A DNA stretch of 64,000 nucleotides from Paenibacillus shirakamiensis (GTDB lineage: Bacteria > Bacillota > Bacilli > Paenibacillales > Paenibacillaceae): positions 124,001-188,000 of the forward strand of contig NZ_JAGGLD010000005.1 in the NCBI RefSeq assembly GCF_017874255.1, written 5' to 3'. Position numbers and translations under genes: made by a program. The notes below the pieces were generated by a model. It was given only the letters and a program-made list of their open reading frames with translations, was not told where the DNA came from and searched no databases. This document shows positions 43,444 to 52,535 of this stretch, one piece after another. Each line of letters begins with the position of its first letter. Position 1 is the first letter of the stretch.

Positions 43444-45426
43444 TTAGTCCACTTTAAAACGGCTGATCTGTAGCGATAAGTCTTCTGCCATACGGCTAAG
43501 CTCAGCAGCTGATGAGGCGATCTCTTCTACAGAAGCGAGCTGTTCTTCGGCCGCCGCTGAAATATTGTGCGTGAGTTCAGCCCCGCTCTCCGAGATGCTT
43601 CTCACCTGCTCAATGGATTCCGCTACCTCAGTAGCTCCTTGAGTTAAGTGTAGCGCAGCCTGAGTCATATCGACAATCTGCTTGGATGCCGATTGAACAG
43701 CCTCCCGAATGACGTTAAAGGATTGGCCCGAAATATCAACGGCCTGCGACCCTTCGTTCACTCGAATTCTCGCATTTTTCATGATAACCAAGGCTTCTTC
43801 CATCTCCGATCGAATGGTTGTGACCTGGTCTTGAATCTGAGATGCCGATTGCGATGAACCTTCTGCAAGCTTACGTACTTCCGACGCCACTACGGCAAAT
43901 CCGCGTCCATGTTCACCAGCTCTAGCAGCTTCAATAGAAGCATTCAATGCCAATAGATTCGTTTGTTTTGCCATAGCTGCAATCCCTTGTACTGTACCTC
44001 CAATTTGCTCTACTCTATGGTTCAGATTCTGAATTGTAGTACTGAGCTCCTCGAAGGAAAGATGAATACCGTCCATTTTTTGCACAACGGTAGCTGATGT
44101 GGCGGTACCTCCTTCAGCTATGTGAGAAGCCTCCTGCATCACGTTAGTGACTTCCTGCATATGATCTGATATCGAACGGGCTTCTTGACTCATACTATCG
44201 ATAATCTCCACACCTTGTTCTACACTATGAAGTTGCTGCTGACTTCCAGAAGCTACTTCCTGAATATTTACCGTAACATGCTCGATCGCGCGAGTCGTCT
44301 GCTCGGCTCCTGCTGACAGTTGCTCTGCGGAAGCAGTAACTCCATGAGATGTATCTCTAACCTGATCAATCATCTCTCTAAGACCTTTAACCATAATGCT
44401 GAAATTGACTGCGAGATCTCCGATTTCATCATTTTTATCCGGCACCACATTTACGGTCAGGTCTCCAGCACTCACTTTCTTCGTCTCCTGTTGCAGCTTG
44501 CGAATGGGACTAATAATAGAGCGAATGATAAAAGCTACAACCATTCCGCCAAGCAAAAGACAACCCACAAGAACGGCAATCGAAATATAGAAGCTTTTTG
44601 AGGCAATTTTGTTAATTTCTACTTGATCTCTAAACCCAGCAACAACCCAACCCGTCTTGGCATTCGTAATAGCTTGTAGCCTCAGAGCTTCATTCTTGTT
44701 CGTATATTTCAGACCTACAGGAGCCCCTTTGGACTGCATAAGCAGTGGAATAAAAGATTCTTTGGCTTCCTTAGCTGCTTGGTCTTTAGGCCCAATAACG
44801 TAATGCTTCTGCTGATCTACCACCAGTACATATCCTGACGTACCGAGCTTCATGTTCAGTTGGTTATTCAAATAATGTAAATCGAGCGTCATGACTACTA
44901 CCCCAGAACCATCGGATAGTTTGCGGGAGATGAAAAGCACAGGCAGGTTATCTTTGGTCAAAGAGGCGTTACTTACTATAGTCTGATCGGGGTGTGCTAG
45001 CGCACTCGTGTACCACGACTCCTGCTTAGGATTGGCATAGACGTAAGCCGTTGACCCCTTTTTCCCTTGAATAGCAACGCCTTCATCCGTAACAATAAAT
45101 ACATTATCGATATCTTTGTTAAGTCCTAGATAATTAGATATATTTCCAACGATGACCGCTTCTCCCGCGGCACTCATCGGAACGGAAGCGAACTGCTTCG
45201 CAATAAAATCCGTATCATCCGTTTTGTCTTTTATTTTCTCCGTTAAGGTTTTATCTGCTAGTTTGACATTTTCCTGAATGTCTTGGACCAGCTCAGAAAA
45301 GAGTGAATCCGTTGATACACTGAAAATAATACCACCAATAATAAGACTGGGGATCACTAACAAGCAGGTAAAACTAACAATGAGGCGTTTGCGAATGGTA
45401 TATCTTCTTTTTTCTCGTACTTTCAA
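43444..45426 (-). CDS. Methyl-accepting chemotaxis protein with extracellular sensor
   Basis: A 660-residue chemoreceptor. Residues about 10-35 and 275-300 are membrane helices bracketing an extracytoplasmic dCache-like sensor ([54 protein letters not shown]). A HAMP domain follows ([23 protein letters not shown]), then a long coiled-coil signalling domain with the conserved tip [34 protein letters not shown]. The Cache type suggests amino-acid or organic-acid sensing, but the ligand is unknown. The frame opens at a TTG at 45459; GGGGGAG fits the TTG at 45426 ([13 protein letters not shown]). It follows the sensor-less receptor by 42 bp. Confidence 0.93.
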   Translation of the reverse strand: MKVREKRRYTIRKRLIVSFTCLLVIPSLIIGGIIFSVSTDSLFSELVQDIQENVKLADKTLTEKIKDKTDDTDFIAKQFASVPMSAAGEAVIVGNISNYLGLNKDIDNVFIVTDEGVAIQGKKGSTAYVYANPKQESWYTSALAHPDQTIVSNASLTKDNLPVLFISRKLSDGSGVVVMTLDLHYLNNQLNMKLGTSGYVLVVDQQKHYVIGPKDQAAKEAKESFIPLLMQSKGAPVGLKYTNKNEALRLQAITNAKTGWVVAGFRDQVEINKIASKSFYISIAVLVGCLLLGGMVVAFIIRSIISPIRKLQQETKKVSAGDLTVNVVPDKNDEIGDLAVNFSIMVKGLREMIDQVRDTSHGVTASAEQLSAGAEQTTRAIEHVTVNIQEVASGSQQQLHSVEQGVEIIDSMSQEARSISDHMQEVTNVMQEASHIAEGGTATSATVVQKMDGIHLSFEELSTTIQNLNHRVEQIGGTVQGIAAMAKQTNLLALNASIEAARAGEHGRGFAVVASEVRKLAEGSSQSASQIQDQVTTIRSEMEEALVIMKNARIRVNEGSQAVDISGQSFNVIREAVQSASKQIVDMTQAALHLTQGATEVAESIEQVRSISESGAELTHNISAAAEEQLASVEEIASSAAELSRMAEDLSLQISRFKVD

Positions 45427-45468
45427 GCGAATAGCTCCCCCTATGTCGGCACATGCCAATCTGTGATC

Positions 45469-46695
45469 TTAGATGTTAAATCTGTGAATGAGTTGCTTCA
45501 AATGATCTGCCGAGTCATGCAGCGAAGCAGAGAACGTCGCAATCTCCTCCACGGAGGCCAGTTGCTCTTCAGTTGCCGCAGACAACGTCTGTGTATCCAC
45601 AGCCGATTGCTCAGCAGAAGCACGGATCTCCATCATTGAATCTGTGACTTCTCCTGCTCCTTCTGCCAATAAAGTGGCAGCTTGAGATACTTCCTCCATT
45701 TTCTTCGCCACGTCTCGCACAGCTCTACGAATTCGAGAGAAGCTCCGCCCTGTAGTATCCACGGCAAGAATTCCTTCTTCTACGCGGTGAACCGCATGGT
45801 CCATCTCACTAGCTGCCCGGTCCACTTCATGCTGAATACCCCGAACTATCCGAGCGATTTCACCAGCGGATTGTTCTGACCCTGAAGCCAGCTTCCGTAC
45901 TTCGGAGGCTACGACAGCAAATCCTAGGCCATGCTCTCCGGCTCTAGCGGCTTCAATGGAAGCGTTCAGAGCAAGTAGATTCGTCTGCTGTGCAATATCT
46001 GTGATGACACTGACAATTCCCCCGATTCGTCCAGTGTGACTTTTTAGTTCGGATATAATTTGATTTAATTCTCCCACAGTCTCATGAATATTTTGGATCT
46101 TCTCTACGACAAGAATGACCGACTGATTGCCATCTTCCGCGCTTTGAAGGGTTTGTGCTACTTTGCCCGAGACCTCGTCTAGATGGCTTGAGATCAGCAC
46201 GACTTTACCTGTCATGTCTTCTACTCGCCCTGTACTATGCTCAATGCTTCGAACTTGAAGTTCACTGCCCGCTGCAATATTCTGAATAGCTACAGATACA
46301 TGTTGTAAAGCTTGGCTTGTCTGGTCTGCCCCTGCTGACATCTGCTTAGCGGAGTAGAACACTTGCCCCGTATTCTCTCCTAGTTCAGTTAAAGTATCTG
46401 TAAGATGATCCACGGTAAGCTGTACATGCCGGGCGATCTGTCCCCATTCATCTGTACGCTGCTGGCCAGCTACTTGCTGCTTCAAATCCCCCTCGCTAAT
46501 CTGTACAATCGATTTGTCGAGCAGATGCAAAGGCTTCGTGATGCCCTGAATGGTTCCCCATGCAATAAGTGCACCTATCACAGCTGAAGTTATCCCTGCT
46601 CCTAAGCCTGAAAAAAAGCTGTACAAAAGAAGAGGTATAAGAATTACGGCGCCAAAGGCAATAATTAACCTGCGTTTTATCGAGATGCTAGTCAT
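45469..46695 (-). CDS. Chemoreceptor without extracellular sensor domain
   Basis: A 408-residue protein with one or two short N-terminal membrane helices ([34 protein letters not shown]) and almost no loop between them. A HAMP-like stretch ([24 protein letters not shown]) and a full MCP signalling domain follow, with tip [34 protein letters not shown]. Lacking a periplasmic-type sensor, it may report intramembrane or cytoplasmic signals or act in mixed arrays with the Cache receptor encoded next. It is the first gene of the pair. Confidence 0.9.
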   Translation of the reverse strand: MTSISIKRRLIIAFGAVILIPLLLYSFFSGLGAGITSAVIGALIAWGTIQGITKPLHLLDKSIVQISEGDLKQQVAGQQRTDEWGQIARHVQLTVDHLTDTLTELGENTGQVFYSAKQMSAGADQTSQALQHVSVAIQNIAAGSELQVRSIEHSTGRVEDMTGKVVLISSHLDEVSGKVAQTLQSAEDGNQSVILVVEKIQNIHETVGELNQIISELKSHTGRIGGIVSVITDIAQQTNLLALNASIEAARAGEHGLGFAVVASEVRKLASGSEQSAGEIARIVRGIQHEVDRAASEMDHAVHRVEEGILAVDTTGRSFSRIRRAVRDVAKKMEEVSQAATLLAEGAGEVTDSMMEIRASAEQSAVDTQTLSAATEEQLASVEEIATFSASLHDSADHLKQLIHRFNI

Positions 46696-46846
46696 GATGC
46701 TTTGCCCCTTTCCTATTCATTTTTATAGCTTACAAAGAATAGACCCGAGTGAGCCGTATGTCAGTTCTTGGTGGCATTTCTATTTTTATATCGGTATTCT
46801 TCATCTCTTTCTCAAGTCAAATTGCAAACAATTTTGTGGTGCACAC

Positions 46847-46878
46847 GAAAAAAAGCTGATCATAAGTATGACCAGCTT
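46847..46878 (-). terminator. Terminator of the perR-like operon
   Basis: AAGCTG-G-TCAT / ATGA-T-CAGCTT stem with a 4-nt loop and a long T tract on the minus strand, after the stop at 46897. Confidence 0.85.
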
Positions 46879-46896
46879 ACACTCATATATATTTAT

Positions 46897-47640
46897 TTAA
46901 TCCGCCATCCGGTAGCCTACTCCACGAACCGTTGTAATATAGCTAGGTTCGGATGCGCGATCTCCAAGTTTTTTGCGCAGACTCTTGATATGCACATCCA
47001 CTACATTACTTCCCCCTAGAAAAGAAGTCTCCCATATGTCGCTGAGCAAATCTTCACGAGTCTGCACAGCTCCTTCACTAAGTAGAAGCTTCACTAAGAG
47101 ATCATATTCTGTCTTGGTTAGTTCAATCTTGGCTCCGCTCCGATAGACAGACATCTTCTTGCGATCAATCCACAAATCTTTGTATATGGCAGGCGAGGTT
47201 CCAGTTAAGAGCAGTGAAGAAGGAGCTTTCTGTTCACGGTTTCGAATAATGCGCTGCACGTGGTATAGCACCTCTTGGGATCTACCAGGCCACACCATTA
47301 ATTCTTGTTGCTTCAGCTTGTCACCTAACTCAGACAGCATGGATTCTTTTATTAAAAATAGTGTCGGTACCCCAGAGAACTCTTGCTGCACCAATGTTTG
47401 TAGCGTGCTTTCTTCATCTGTGGTCCTTAATGAGGTCATATCAAAAATGAGTAAATCCGCAGATTGCGCATTTCGTAGCCCCTGATCCAGATGATGGAAT
47501 ACCATGACATCAAAACAACCATCCGACAAATCGCGAACTAGCTCATGAACGCCTCTAGGAAAGGCACTAATCAGAAGAACTCTTTGTGTTACAGGACAAT
47601 AGTCTAGCTGTTCAATAGATGTTATTTCTTCAGTAGACAC
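46897..47640 (-). CDS. OmpR-like winged-helix regulator with degenerate receiver
   Basis: A 247-residue protein with a receiver-like N-terminal half (about residues 10-125) and an OmpR/PhoB winged helix at the C-terminus (LTKTEYDLLVKLLLSEGAVQTREDLLSDIW ... VVDVHIKSLRKKLGD ... ITTVRGVGYRMAD). The receiver lacks the acidic pair normally after beta-1 (VLLISAFPRG instead of a DD motif). A possible phospho-acceptor Asp remains in ADLLIFDMTSLR, and the conserved Lys context is altered (FLIKES). No histidine kinase is adjacent, so phosphorylation-independent action is likely. It overlaps the perR-like gene: the ATG at 47649 is too close to the G-rich site, which fits the GTG at 47640, giving a 19-bp overlap and translational coupling. 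Confidence 0.85.
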   Translation of the reverse strand: MSTEEITSIEQLDYCPVTQRVLLISAFPRGVHELVRDLSDGCFDVMVFHHLDQGLRNAQSADLLIFDMTSLRTTDEESTLQTLVQQEFSGVPTLFLIKESMLSELGDKLKQQELMVWPGRSQEVLYHVQRIIRNREQKAPSSLLLTGTSPAIYKDLWIDRKKMSVYRSGAKIELTKTEYDLLVKLLLSEGAVQTREDLLSDIWETSFLGGSNVVDVHIKSLRKKLGDRASEPSYITTVRGVGYRMAD

Positions 47641-48011
47641 TGTGCACATACCCCCCCGAATACGACATGAGCGTGATGCACGTCATAACCCGTTTCGGCG
47701 GCCACATGGTGTGTCCAAGATTCCGGCACGGCAGACATGACTTCATCCACTCGCCCACATACTTCACATATAATATGCTGGTGATCGTCCATCTTGGCAT
47801 CATATCGACTGGCCGCCTCACCTAGCTTTAATTCCCGTATCATTTCTTTATCTGTTAAATAACGAAGTGAATTATAGACCGTACCATAAGCGAAGCTGAA
47901 TCCCTGCTCAACCAGCCGATTCATTACTTCGGCCGCCGTAGGGTGATCCTCCGAAGCCCGCACCACATCATATACGGCTTTACGTTGAACCGTAAGATTT
48001 AATGTTTTCAC
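47622..48011 (-). CDS. Fur-family regulator, PerR-like
   Basis: A 129-residue metalloregulator. The N-terminal winged helix (residues about 5-65) includes FAYGTVYNSLRYLTD. The structural zinc site is C-x2-C twice (CEVCG, CAQC at the end). The regulatory site shows RYDAKMDDHQH, with Asp in RYD as in PerR (Fur and Zur usually have Glu) and the H-x-H pair. This favours peroxide sensing by metal-catalysed histidine oxidation. A near-match PerR box overlaps its -10 region. The frame extends to 48083; AAGGGA abuts the ATG at 48020 and better fits the GTG at 48011 (MKTLNLTVQR). Confidence 0.87.
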   Translation of the reverse strand: MKTLNLTVQRKAVYDVVRASEDHPTAAEVMNRLVEQGFSFAYGTVYNSLRYLTDKEMIRELKLGEAASRYDAKMDDHQHIICEVCGRVDEVMSAVPESWTHHVAAETGYDVHHAHVVFGGVCAQCLLKK

Positions 48012-48034
48012 TATACTCATTCCCTTAATTGAAT

Positions 48035-48071
48035 TTAGAATAAGTATAAATATAAGTGTATGCTTTGTCAA
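48035..48071 (-). promoter_or_regulatory. Promoter and candidate PerR box
   Basis: TTGACA (48066-48071), 17-nt spacer, TATACT (48043-48048) on the minus strand. TTAGAATAAGTATAA (48035-48049) matches the PerR box TTATAAT-N-ATTATAA at 12 of 14 positions and covers the -10, suggesting autorepression. Confidence 0.65.
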
Positions 48072-48139
48072 TGGTAACCGCATGCTATTCCCGTTGTCAT
48101 CACATAATATAAATCTAATCTAACCCAGGAGGAATGATG

Positions 48140-48385
48140 ATGTTAAGAAAGTATGTGGTCATCTTGAGCCTCGCCATCTCTTCTTATGCCTATCTTGTGC
48201 TTATGGATGTAATTACGGGAATTGGATGGCAGTCCAGCTTTGTTAATGCTCCTTATCAATTATTTGCACTGAGCGAGAAGATTATGGCCTTAGTACTGCT
48301 TGGCTTTCTCGTGGTTCCTGATATCTATACCGTCATCCGCGCACGTAAAAACAAATCTCAATCTCCTGCTGACTCCTCTTCTTGA
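48140..48385 (+). CDS. Small membrane protein, unknown
   Basis: An 81-residue protein with two predicted membrane helices (VVILSLAISSYAYLVLMDVI and IMALVLLGFLVVPDIYTVI) and a Lys/Ser-rich cytoplasmic tail. Three ATG codons occur in a row at 48134, 48137 and 48140; AGGAGG spacing favours the last. The 3' end overlaps the convergent gerAB gene by 28 bp. It is divergent from the perR-like gene, 128 bp away. I do not recognise the family. Confidence 0.7.
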   Translation: MLRKYVVILSLAISSYAYLVLMDVITGIGWQSSFVNAPYQLFALSEKIMALVLLGFLVVPDIYTVIRARKNKSQSPADSSS

Positions 48386-49479
48386 GGTTTCCCTCTGTTC
48401 CGCTTGCTATAGATCCACCCAGCTACGAAAAGAAGAAGAGGAAATACCACAAAAAACACAGGGGAAGCGGTATATAGAACCTTGGACCCTTCCTCTAAAT
48501 GCTCAGGCATACTCTGGGCAACCACAAGGGAAAGACCCCAAATAATCAAAGCTACAGGATAAATTAACTTTCGATAAGGAATACCAGATAAGCTGGATGT
48601 TCCTATAAGCGCAGCAAAGAAATATATAGCTACTTTAAAGAAATCACCAATAATTAACGTCATGACAACCAGAATATCGTTACGCTGAATAAACTCTGTT
48701 ATCGATGCCTTGCTGATCGTGGTCATTAGAGGTAATGGAGCCCGGCTAGCCATATCTACACCAAGTACCGCAATATTGATTGAAGATATAAAGCTTAAAA
48801 CCAAGCCAGCGATAAGTATAGATAGATACCCGGCTTTAATTCCTAATTTTCCATGACTAAGAAAAGGTAGGATACTCGCAAAACACACAACTTCTCCAAA
48901 AGGAAATGCATAGTCTTGTTGAATGACTGCCTTCCACACAGGGCCAAATCCATCTTCCAGCATAGGCAGCAGGCGCTCCCAGTGAATGATATCCGAGAAC
49001 ACCAAGAGAGACAATGTGAATAGACCTATTATTAATTCGAGTACCATGAACAACAGTGCAGTTCGTGCCAGTACTTCAATTCCTTTGTGGAGGACATAAG
49101 CAACAGAGAGAATCATCAACGCATTAACTACGGATAACGGAGTCTGACGTAGGGTGGAAGACAGGATCAGAGTTCCTCCATCTCGTAGATCACGGCTCGC
49201 CACATAGATGAAGAAAACCATATAGAGCATACTTACTATCGTACCCGCTACTTTACCAAGTAGAATTTTATTGTAATCCGTTGGCAGCATCTCGGGGAAC
49301 AAACGATACAAATAGCTAAAGCCCCAGAATATAAATAAACCAAAGACTGTACCCAGCAAAATTGCCATCCACGCATCTCTGCCCGCAGTTAATCCGAGGT
49401 TAACTACCAGTGCCGTACCAAATTGAAAGAGAATCATCAGCGAAAAAAATTGGTAGGGAGAACATTTTATTTTTTCCAT
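48358..49479 (-). CDS. Spore germination protein, GerAB-type permease
   Basis: B subunit of a Ger-type germinant receptor in the spore inner membrane; an APC-superfamily member that binds the germinant. The 373-residue protein has about ten membrane helices and the family pattern (SPYQFFSLMILFQFGTALVVNLG, YNKILLGKVAGTIVSMLY, RDLRDGGTLILSSTLRQTP). It is the last gene of the operon, 10 bp after the C subunit. The frame starts at GTG 49488; GAGGTG fits the ATG at 49479. Confidence 0.94.
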   Translation of the reverse strand: MEKIKCSPYQFFSLMILFQFGTALVVNLGLTAGRDAWMAILLGTVFGLFIFWGFSYLYRLFPEMLPTDYNKILLGKVAGTIVSMLYMVFFIYVASRDLRDGGTLILSSTLRQTPLSVVNALMILSVAYVLHKGIEVLARTALLFMVLELIIGLFTLSLLVFSDIIHWERLLPMLEDGFGPVWKAVIQQDYAFPFGEVVCFASILPFLSHGKLGIKAGYLSILIAGLVLSFISSINIAVLGVDMASRAPLPLMTTISKASITEFIQRNDILVVMTLIIGDFFKVAIYFFAALIGTSSLSGIPYRKLIYPVALIIWGLSLVVAQSMPEHLEEGSKVLYTASPVFFVVFPLLLFVAGWIYSKRNRGKPQEEESAGD

Positions 49480-49489
49480 AGGGTTCACC

Positions 49490-50698
49490 TCACTTCGTCT
49501 GATCTAACTTGTAATGATAGGATTTATTTCTCATCTCTGCACTACGAATCACTGTATGAACTTCACATGTAATCTTCGTTACTGGGAATAAATCTCCCCA
49601 CTGCGCCCTTACTTTTTTCCACATTTTTGGGTTTTCTCGTTCTAGTAGATCTCCAAACTCAAATATATCCGTGTGTAGACGTTGAGCTTTTTTAATAGAT
49701 GCCTCAATCATCTGCTGGATGTTCTGATCGACCTCATGCTGTAATTTTGTTAAATTATCTGCATTTGTGATATCCATAGAACAATCGAGTTCTCTTATGT
49801 TCGCTTGAGCACGGACATCCAGATGAATCTTAGGATGAGTGGGATCACCTAAGTCGCCCTTGCGCTTCGTAATCGATCGGATGATAGAGTAACTCACATT
49901 CCCTTTGAGCTTGGCACAACCCGTAACAAGAACGGTCTGCTTCATATGATTATTCGCCCAGGTCACACCTCGGCTCTGCTCGGTATCCAGCCACCCTACA
50001 AGCTTGTCCTTACGAAATGCAGCAATACCAGATAGAGCAAGAACGCTTGGCGTGTCTACCTGCTGAATGTTGGTGCTTTTGGAGGCGTCCTCAATGTTTC
50101 CTTCAATCTCTACCCCATTAATTACAGGGCCGCCACCGCTTGCCTGCATTCCACGAATAATATCGTCGATCTGTACCCGGTAGTTGTAGCCTAGTAGCTT
50201 AGAAGCAGCGTCAGCCTTCTGAAATAGATCACCGGATGGAATTTTGCCAAGTGGGGTTAATACACTCATAACATCTGAGGCTTGCTGCCCTCTTGCAATG
50301 AAGACAAGGGAAGTCGATCTGACTTGAGCATCTCTCTCTAAAAAATCGAGGAGATCTCGTATGCCATGGCGTGCCAAATCTTCTGAGATCACAATGGCTG
50401 AGATATGGCCCAAAGAAAGATATCGGGGCACTTTACGGGACGTATTACGAACCGCTTCAAAAATGGTCTTTCCCTCTCCTTCGTACACCGAGACCGGAGT
50501 GCCGCCACGGCTCGTCTTGCCTGAGATTTCATCCGCCACAATGACCTGAAGCGTAGCCTTGATTCGCTCTTCCTTTCCAGGAATAATATCCATAGCTACC
50601 CCGGATACCACCGCTCTACGGTTCAATTCAATACTGTCCCAACATCCTGTAATAAGGACAAGTAGACCTAGGGTGAGCAGCACACGTACATATTTCAT
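49490..50698 (-). CDS. Spore germination lipoprotein, GerAC-type
   Basis: C subunit of the germinant receptor, 402 residues. It has a signal peptide with lipobox LITGC (Cys19) followed by WDSIELNRRAVVSGVAMD, the hallmark N-terminus of Ger(x)C proteins; domains 1-3 extend to the end (KVRAQWGDLFPVTKITCEVHTVIRS). It is anchored by diacylglycerol, dependent on Lgt. Its start overlaps the A subunit stop by 4 bp. Confidence 0.95.
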   Translation of the reverse strand: MKYVRVLLTLGLLVLITGCWDSIELNRRAVVSGVAMDIIPGKEERIKATLQVIVADEISGKTSRGGTPVSVYEGEGKTIFEAVRNTSRKVPRYLSLGHISAIVISEDLARHGIRDLLDFLERDAQVRSTSLVFIARGQQASDVMSVLTPLGKIPSGDLFQKADAASKLLGYNYRVQIDDIIRGMQASGGGPVINGVEIEGNIEDASKSTNIQQVDTPSVLALSGIAAFRKDKLVGWLDTEQSRGVTWANNHMKQTVLVTGCAKLKGNVSYSIIRSITKRKGDLGDPTHPKIHLDVRAQANIRELDCSMDITNADNLTKLQHEVDQNIQQMIEASIKKAQRLHTDIFEFGDLLERENPKMWKKVRAQWGDLFPVTKITCEVHTVIRSAEMRNKSYHYKLDQTK

Positions 50699-52389
50699 GA
50701 TTCAGATGTGCCTCCTTGCTGTTGAGGCTTAGGAGAAGCGGAGGAGTCCTCGTCTTTTCTTGTTCCCCATTGTCCGGGTGTGGTCTGATTCGACACATTG
50801 GAGGAATTCACATGTAACTTATTCTCCGCATTGCGTTCCCCCTGGATCTTGCTTGTCTTTTTCTTCTGTCCCTTGCTATTCAACATCCAATAAGGGAAGA
50901 GAAGCACCGCGTCTTTCTGACTAGATAATACAAAAGGACTAAATGGCGCCATATAGGGGATTCCAAAGGATCGGAGACTATTCATATGAGCGACCAATAC
51001 AATAAGGCCCAAGGTGATGCCATAAAAGCCAAAAAGCCCAGATAGAACCATGAAGGCAAACCGAATAATGCGACCCGCAATCGCCAAGTTATAGGCCGGA
51101 ACAGCGAAGCTTGCGATCCCAGTCAGCGAGACTACGATAACCATGACGGGCGTTATAATACCAGCTTGGACGACCGCCTCCCCCAAAATAAGTGCCCCTA
51201 CAATAGATACCGTCTGTCCGATTGCTCTTGGCATCCTTACTCCCGCTTCCCTTAGAATTTCAAAGGCAATCTCCATAAGCATCGCTTCCACGAAGGCGGG
51301 GAACGGTACCCCTTCTCGCTGCGCCATTAAGCTAATTAGAAGCTGAGTAGGAATCATCTCGTAATGAAATGTGGTTAAGGCAATATAGACGGCCGGCCCA
51401 AGGAGCAAGACAATGAAACATAGATACCGTACTAACCGCATCAAGATGGCAATATCGTAACGCTGACTATAATCCTCCGCAGACTGAAAAAACTGCGCAA
51501 ACACGACAGGCATAATCAGCACAAAAGGGGTGCCGTCTACAATCAGTACAACCCTTCCCTCCAAGAGATTACTAACCGCCGTATCCGGTCTCTCCGTATT
51601 AAATACGGTGGGGAATGGAGTGAACGTATGATCCTGAATAAATTCTTCAATGTAAGCCGATTCAAGGACTTCATTGATCTCAATGCTGCTCAAACGCCTG
51701 CGGACTTCATCTACCAGGCTCTGCTCCGCAATAGTATGTACATACAGCATTGCTACATCCGTCTGCGAGTTCTTCCCAATCTTAATTGTCTCTAACCAAA
51801 GATCAGGACTCTGTATACGGCGACGGACCAGCGATAGATTAATCGAGAGTGACTCCACGAAACTATCCTTTGCCCCCCGCACTACCAGCTGGGAAGTAGG
51901 TTCCGTGATGGTTCTATGCTCCCCTCCCCGAGTACCTACGACAATGCCATCTTGGCAATCTTCGATGAGGATAACGGTATCTCCCGATAAAATAGCCAAA
52001 ATCATGTCCTTTACACTGTGGACAATGTTAGCCTCCCCCGTACTCAGTGCTCTGTTCATCAGGAAAGTCATCCAAGATTCTGGTGTAGATTGATCTGGAT
52101 CTCCATGGCTATCACTTAATAGAGATCCTGCAACAAATTCATTTATACCGGGCTGATTAACCATCCCTTTCATATACATTATGGCTACATTTGTAGAAGC
52201 CTTTTGACCGATTTGGAACAGGCGCAGCGATAGATCAGGGCTATTGCCGAATTTTTGCATGATCTGGCCTGAAATCTCCCCAATCGTCCCTCCTATTGCT
52301 GATTCGGATTGCTTAGAATCTGAAGAAGAAGCTGGTTCAGCATTTGCTGTTAAAGACTGTTTTTTATGCTGAGACGTATAGCGTTTCAT
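50695..52389 (-). CDS. Spore germination protein, GerAA-type
   Basis: A subunit of the germinant receptor, 564 residues; GerAA proteins form the pentameric ion channel of the receptor. Two soluble N-terminal subdomains (to about residue 310) contain DSFVESLSINLSLVRRRIQSPDLW and GRVVLIVDGTPFVLIMP. The membrane domain follows, with EAMLMEIAFEILREAGVRMP, GQTVSIVGALILGEAVVQAGI and LRSFGIPYMAPFSP. The tail (residues about 500-564) is polar and Ser/Gln-rich. Operon order here is A-C-B rather than the A-B-C of B. subtilis gerA. GGGAG precedes the ATG. Confidence 0.96.
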   Translation of the reverse strand: MKRYTSQHKKQSLTANAEPASSSDSKQSESAIGGTIGEISGQIMQKFGNSPDLSLRLFQIGQKASTNVAIMYMKGMVNQPGINEFVAGSLLSDSHGDPDQSTPESWMTFLMNRALSTGEANIVHSVKDMILAILSGDTVILIEDCQDGIVVGTRGGEHRTITEPTSQLVVRGAKDSFVESLSINLSLVRRRIQSPDLWLETIKIGKNSQTDVAMLYVHTIAEQSLVDEVRRRLSSIEINEVLESAYIEEFIQDHTFTPFPTVFNTERPDTAVSNLLEGRVVLIVDGTPFVLIMPVVFAQFFQSAEDYSQRYDIAILMRLVRYLCFIVLLLGPAVYIALTTFHYEMIPTQLLISLMAQREGVPFPAFVEAMLMEIAFEILREAGVRMPRAIGQTVSIVGALILGEAVVQAGIITPVMVIVVSLTGIASFAVPAYNLAIAGRIIRFAFMVLSGLFGFYGITLGLIVLVAHMNSLRSFGIPYMAPFSPFVLSSQKDAVLLFPYWMLNSKGQKKKTSKIQGERNAENKLHVNSSNVSNQTTPGQWGTRKDEDSSASPKPQQQGGTSES

Positions 52390-52535
52390 GTTGTGTTCTC
52401 CCGTCTTTCATTCTCATGACTTCCATTATTTACAGAGTCGGTTGTTTATATGCAGCGAATTCTCGTTTCTATTTCCCTGAACATGGTAATAATGAGACAA
52501 GACTATAATTAATCAATGGCAGGAGGATATCATCA

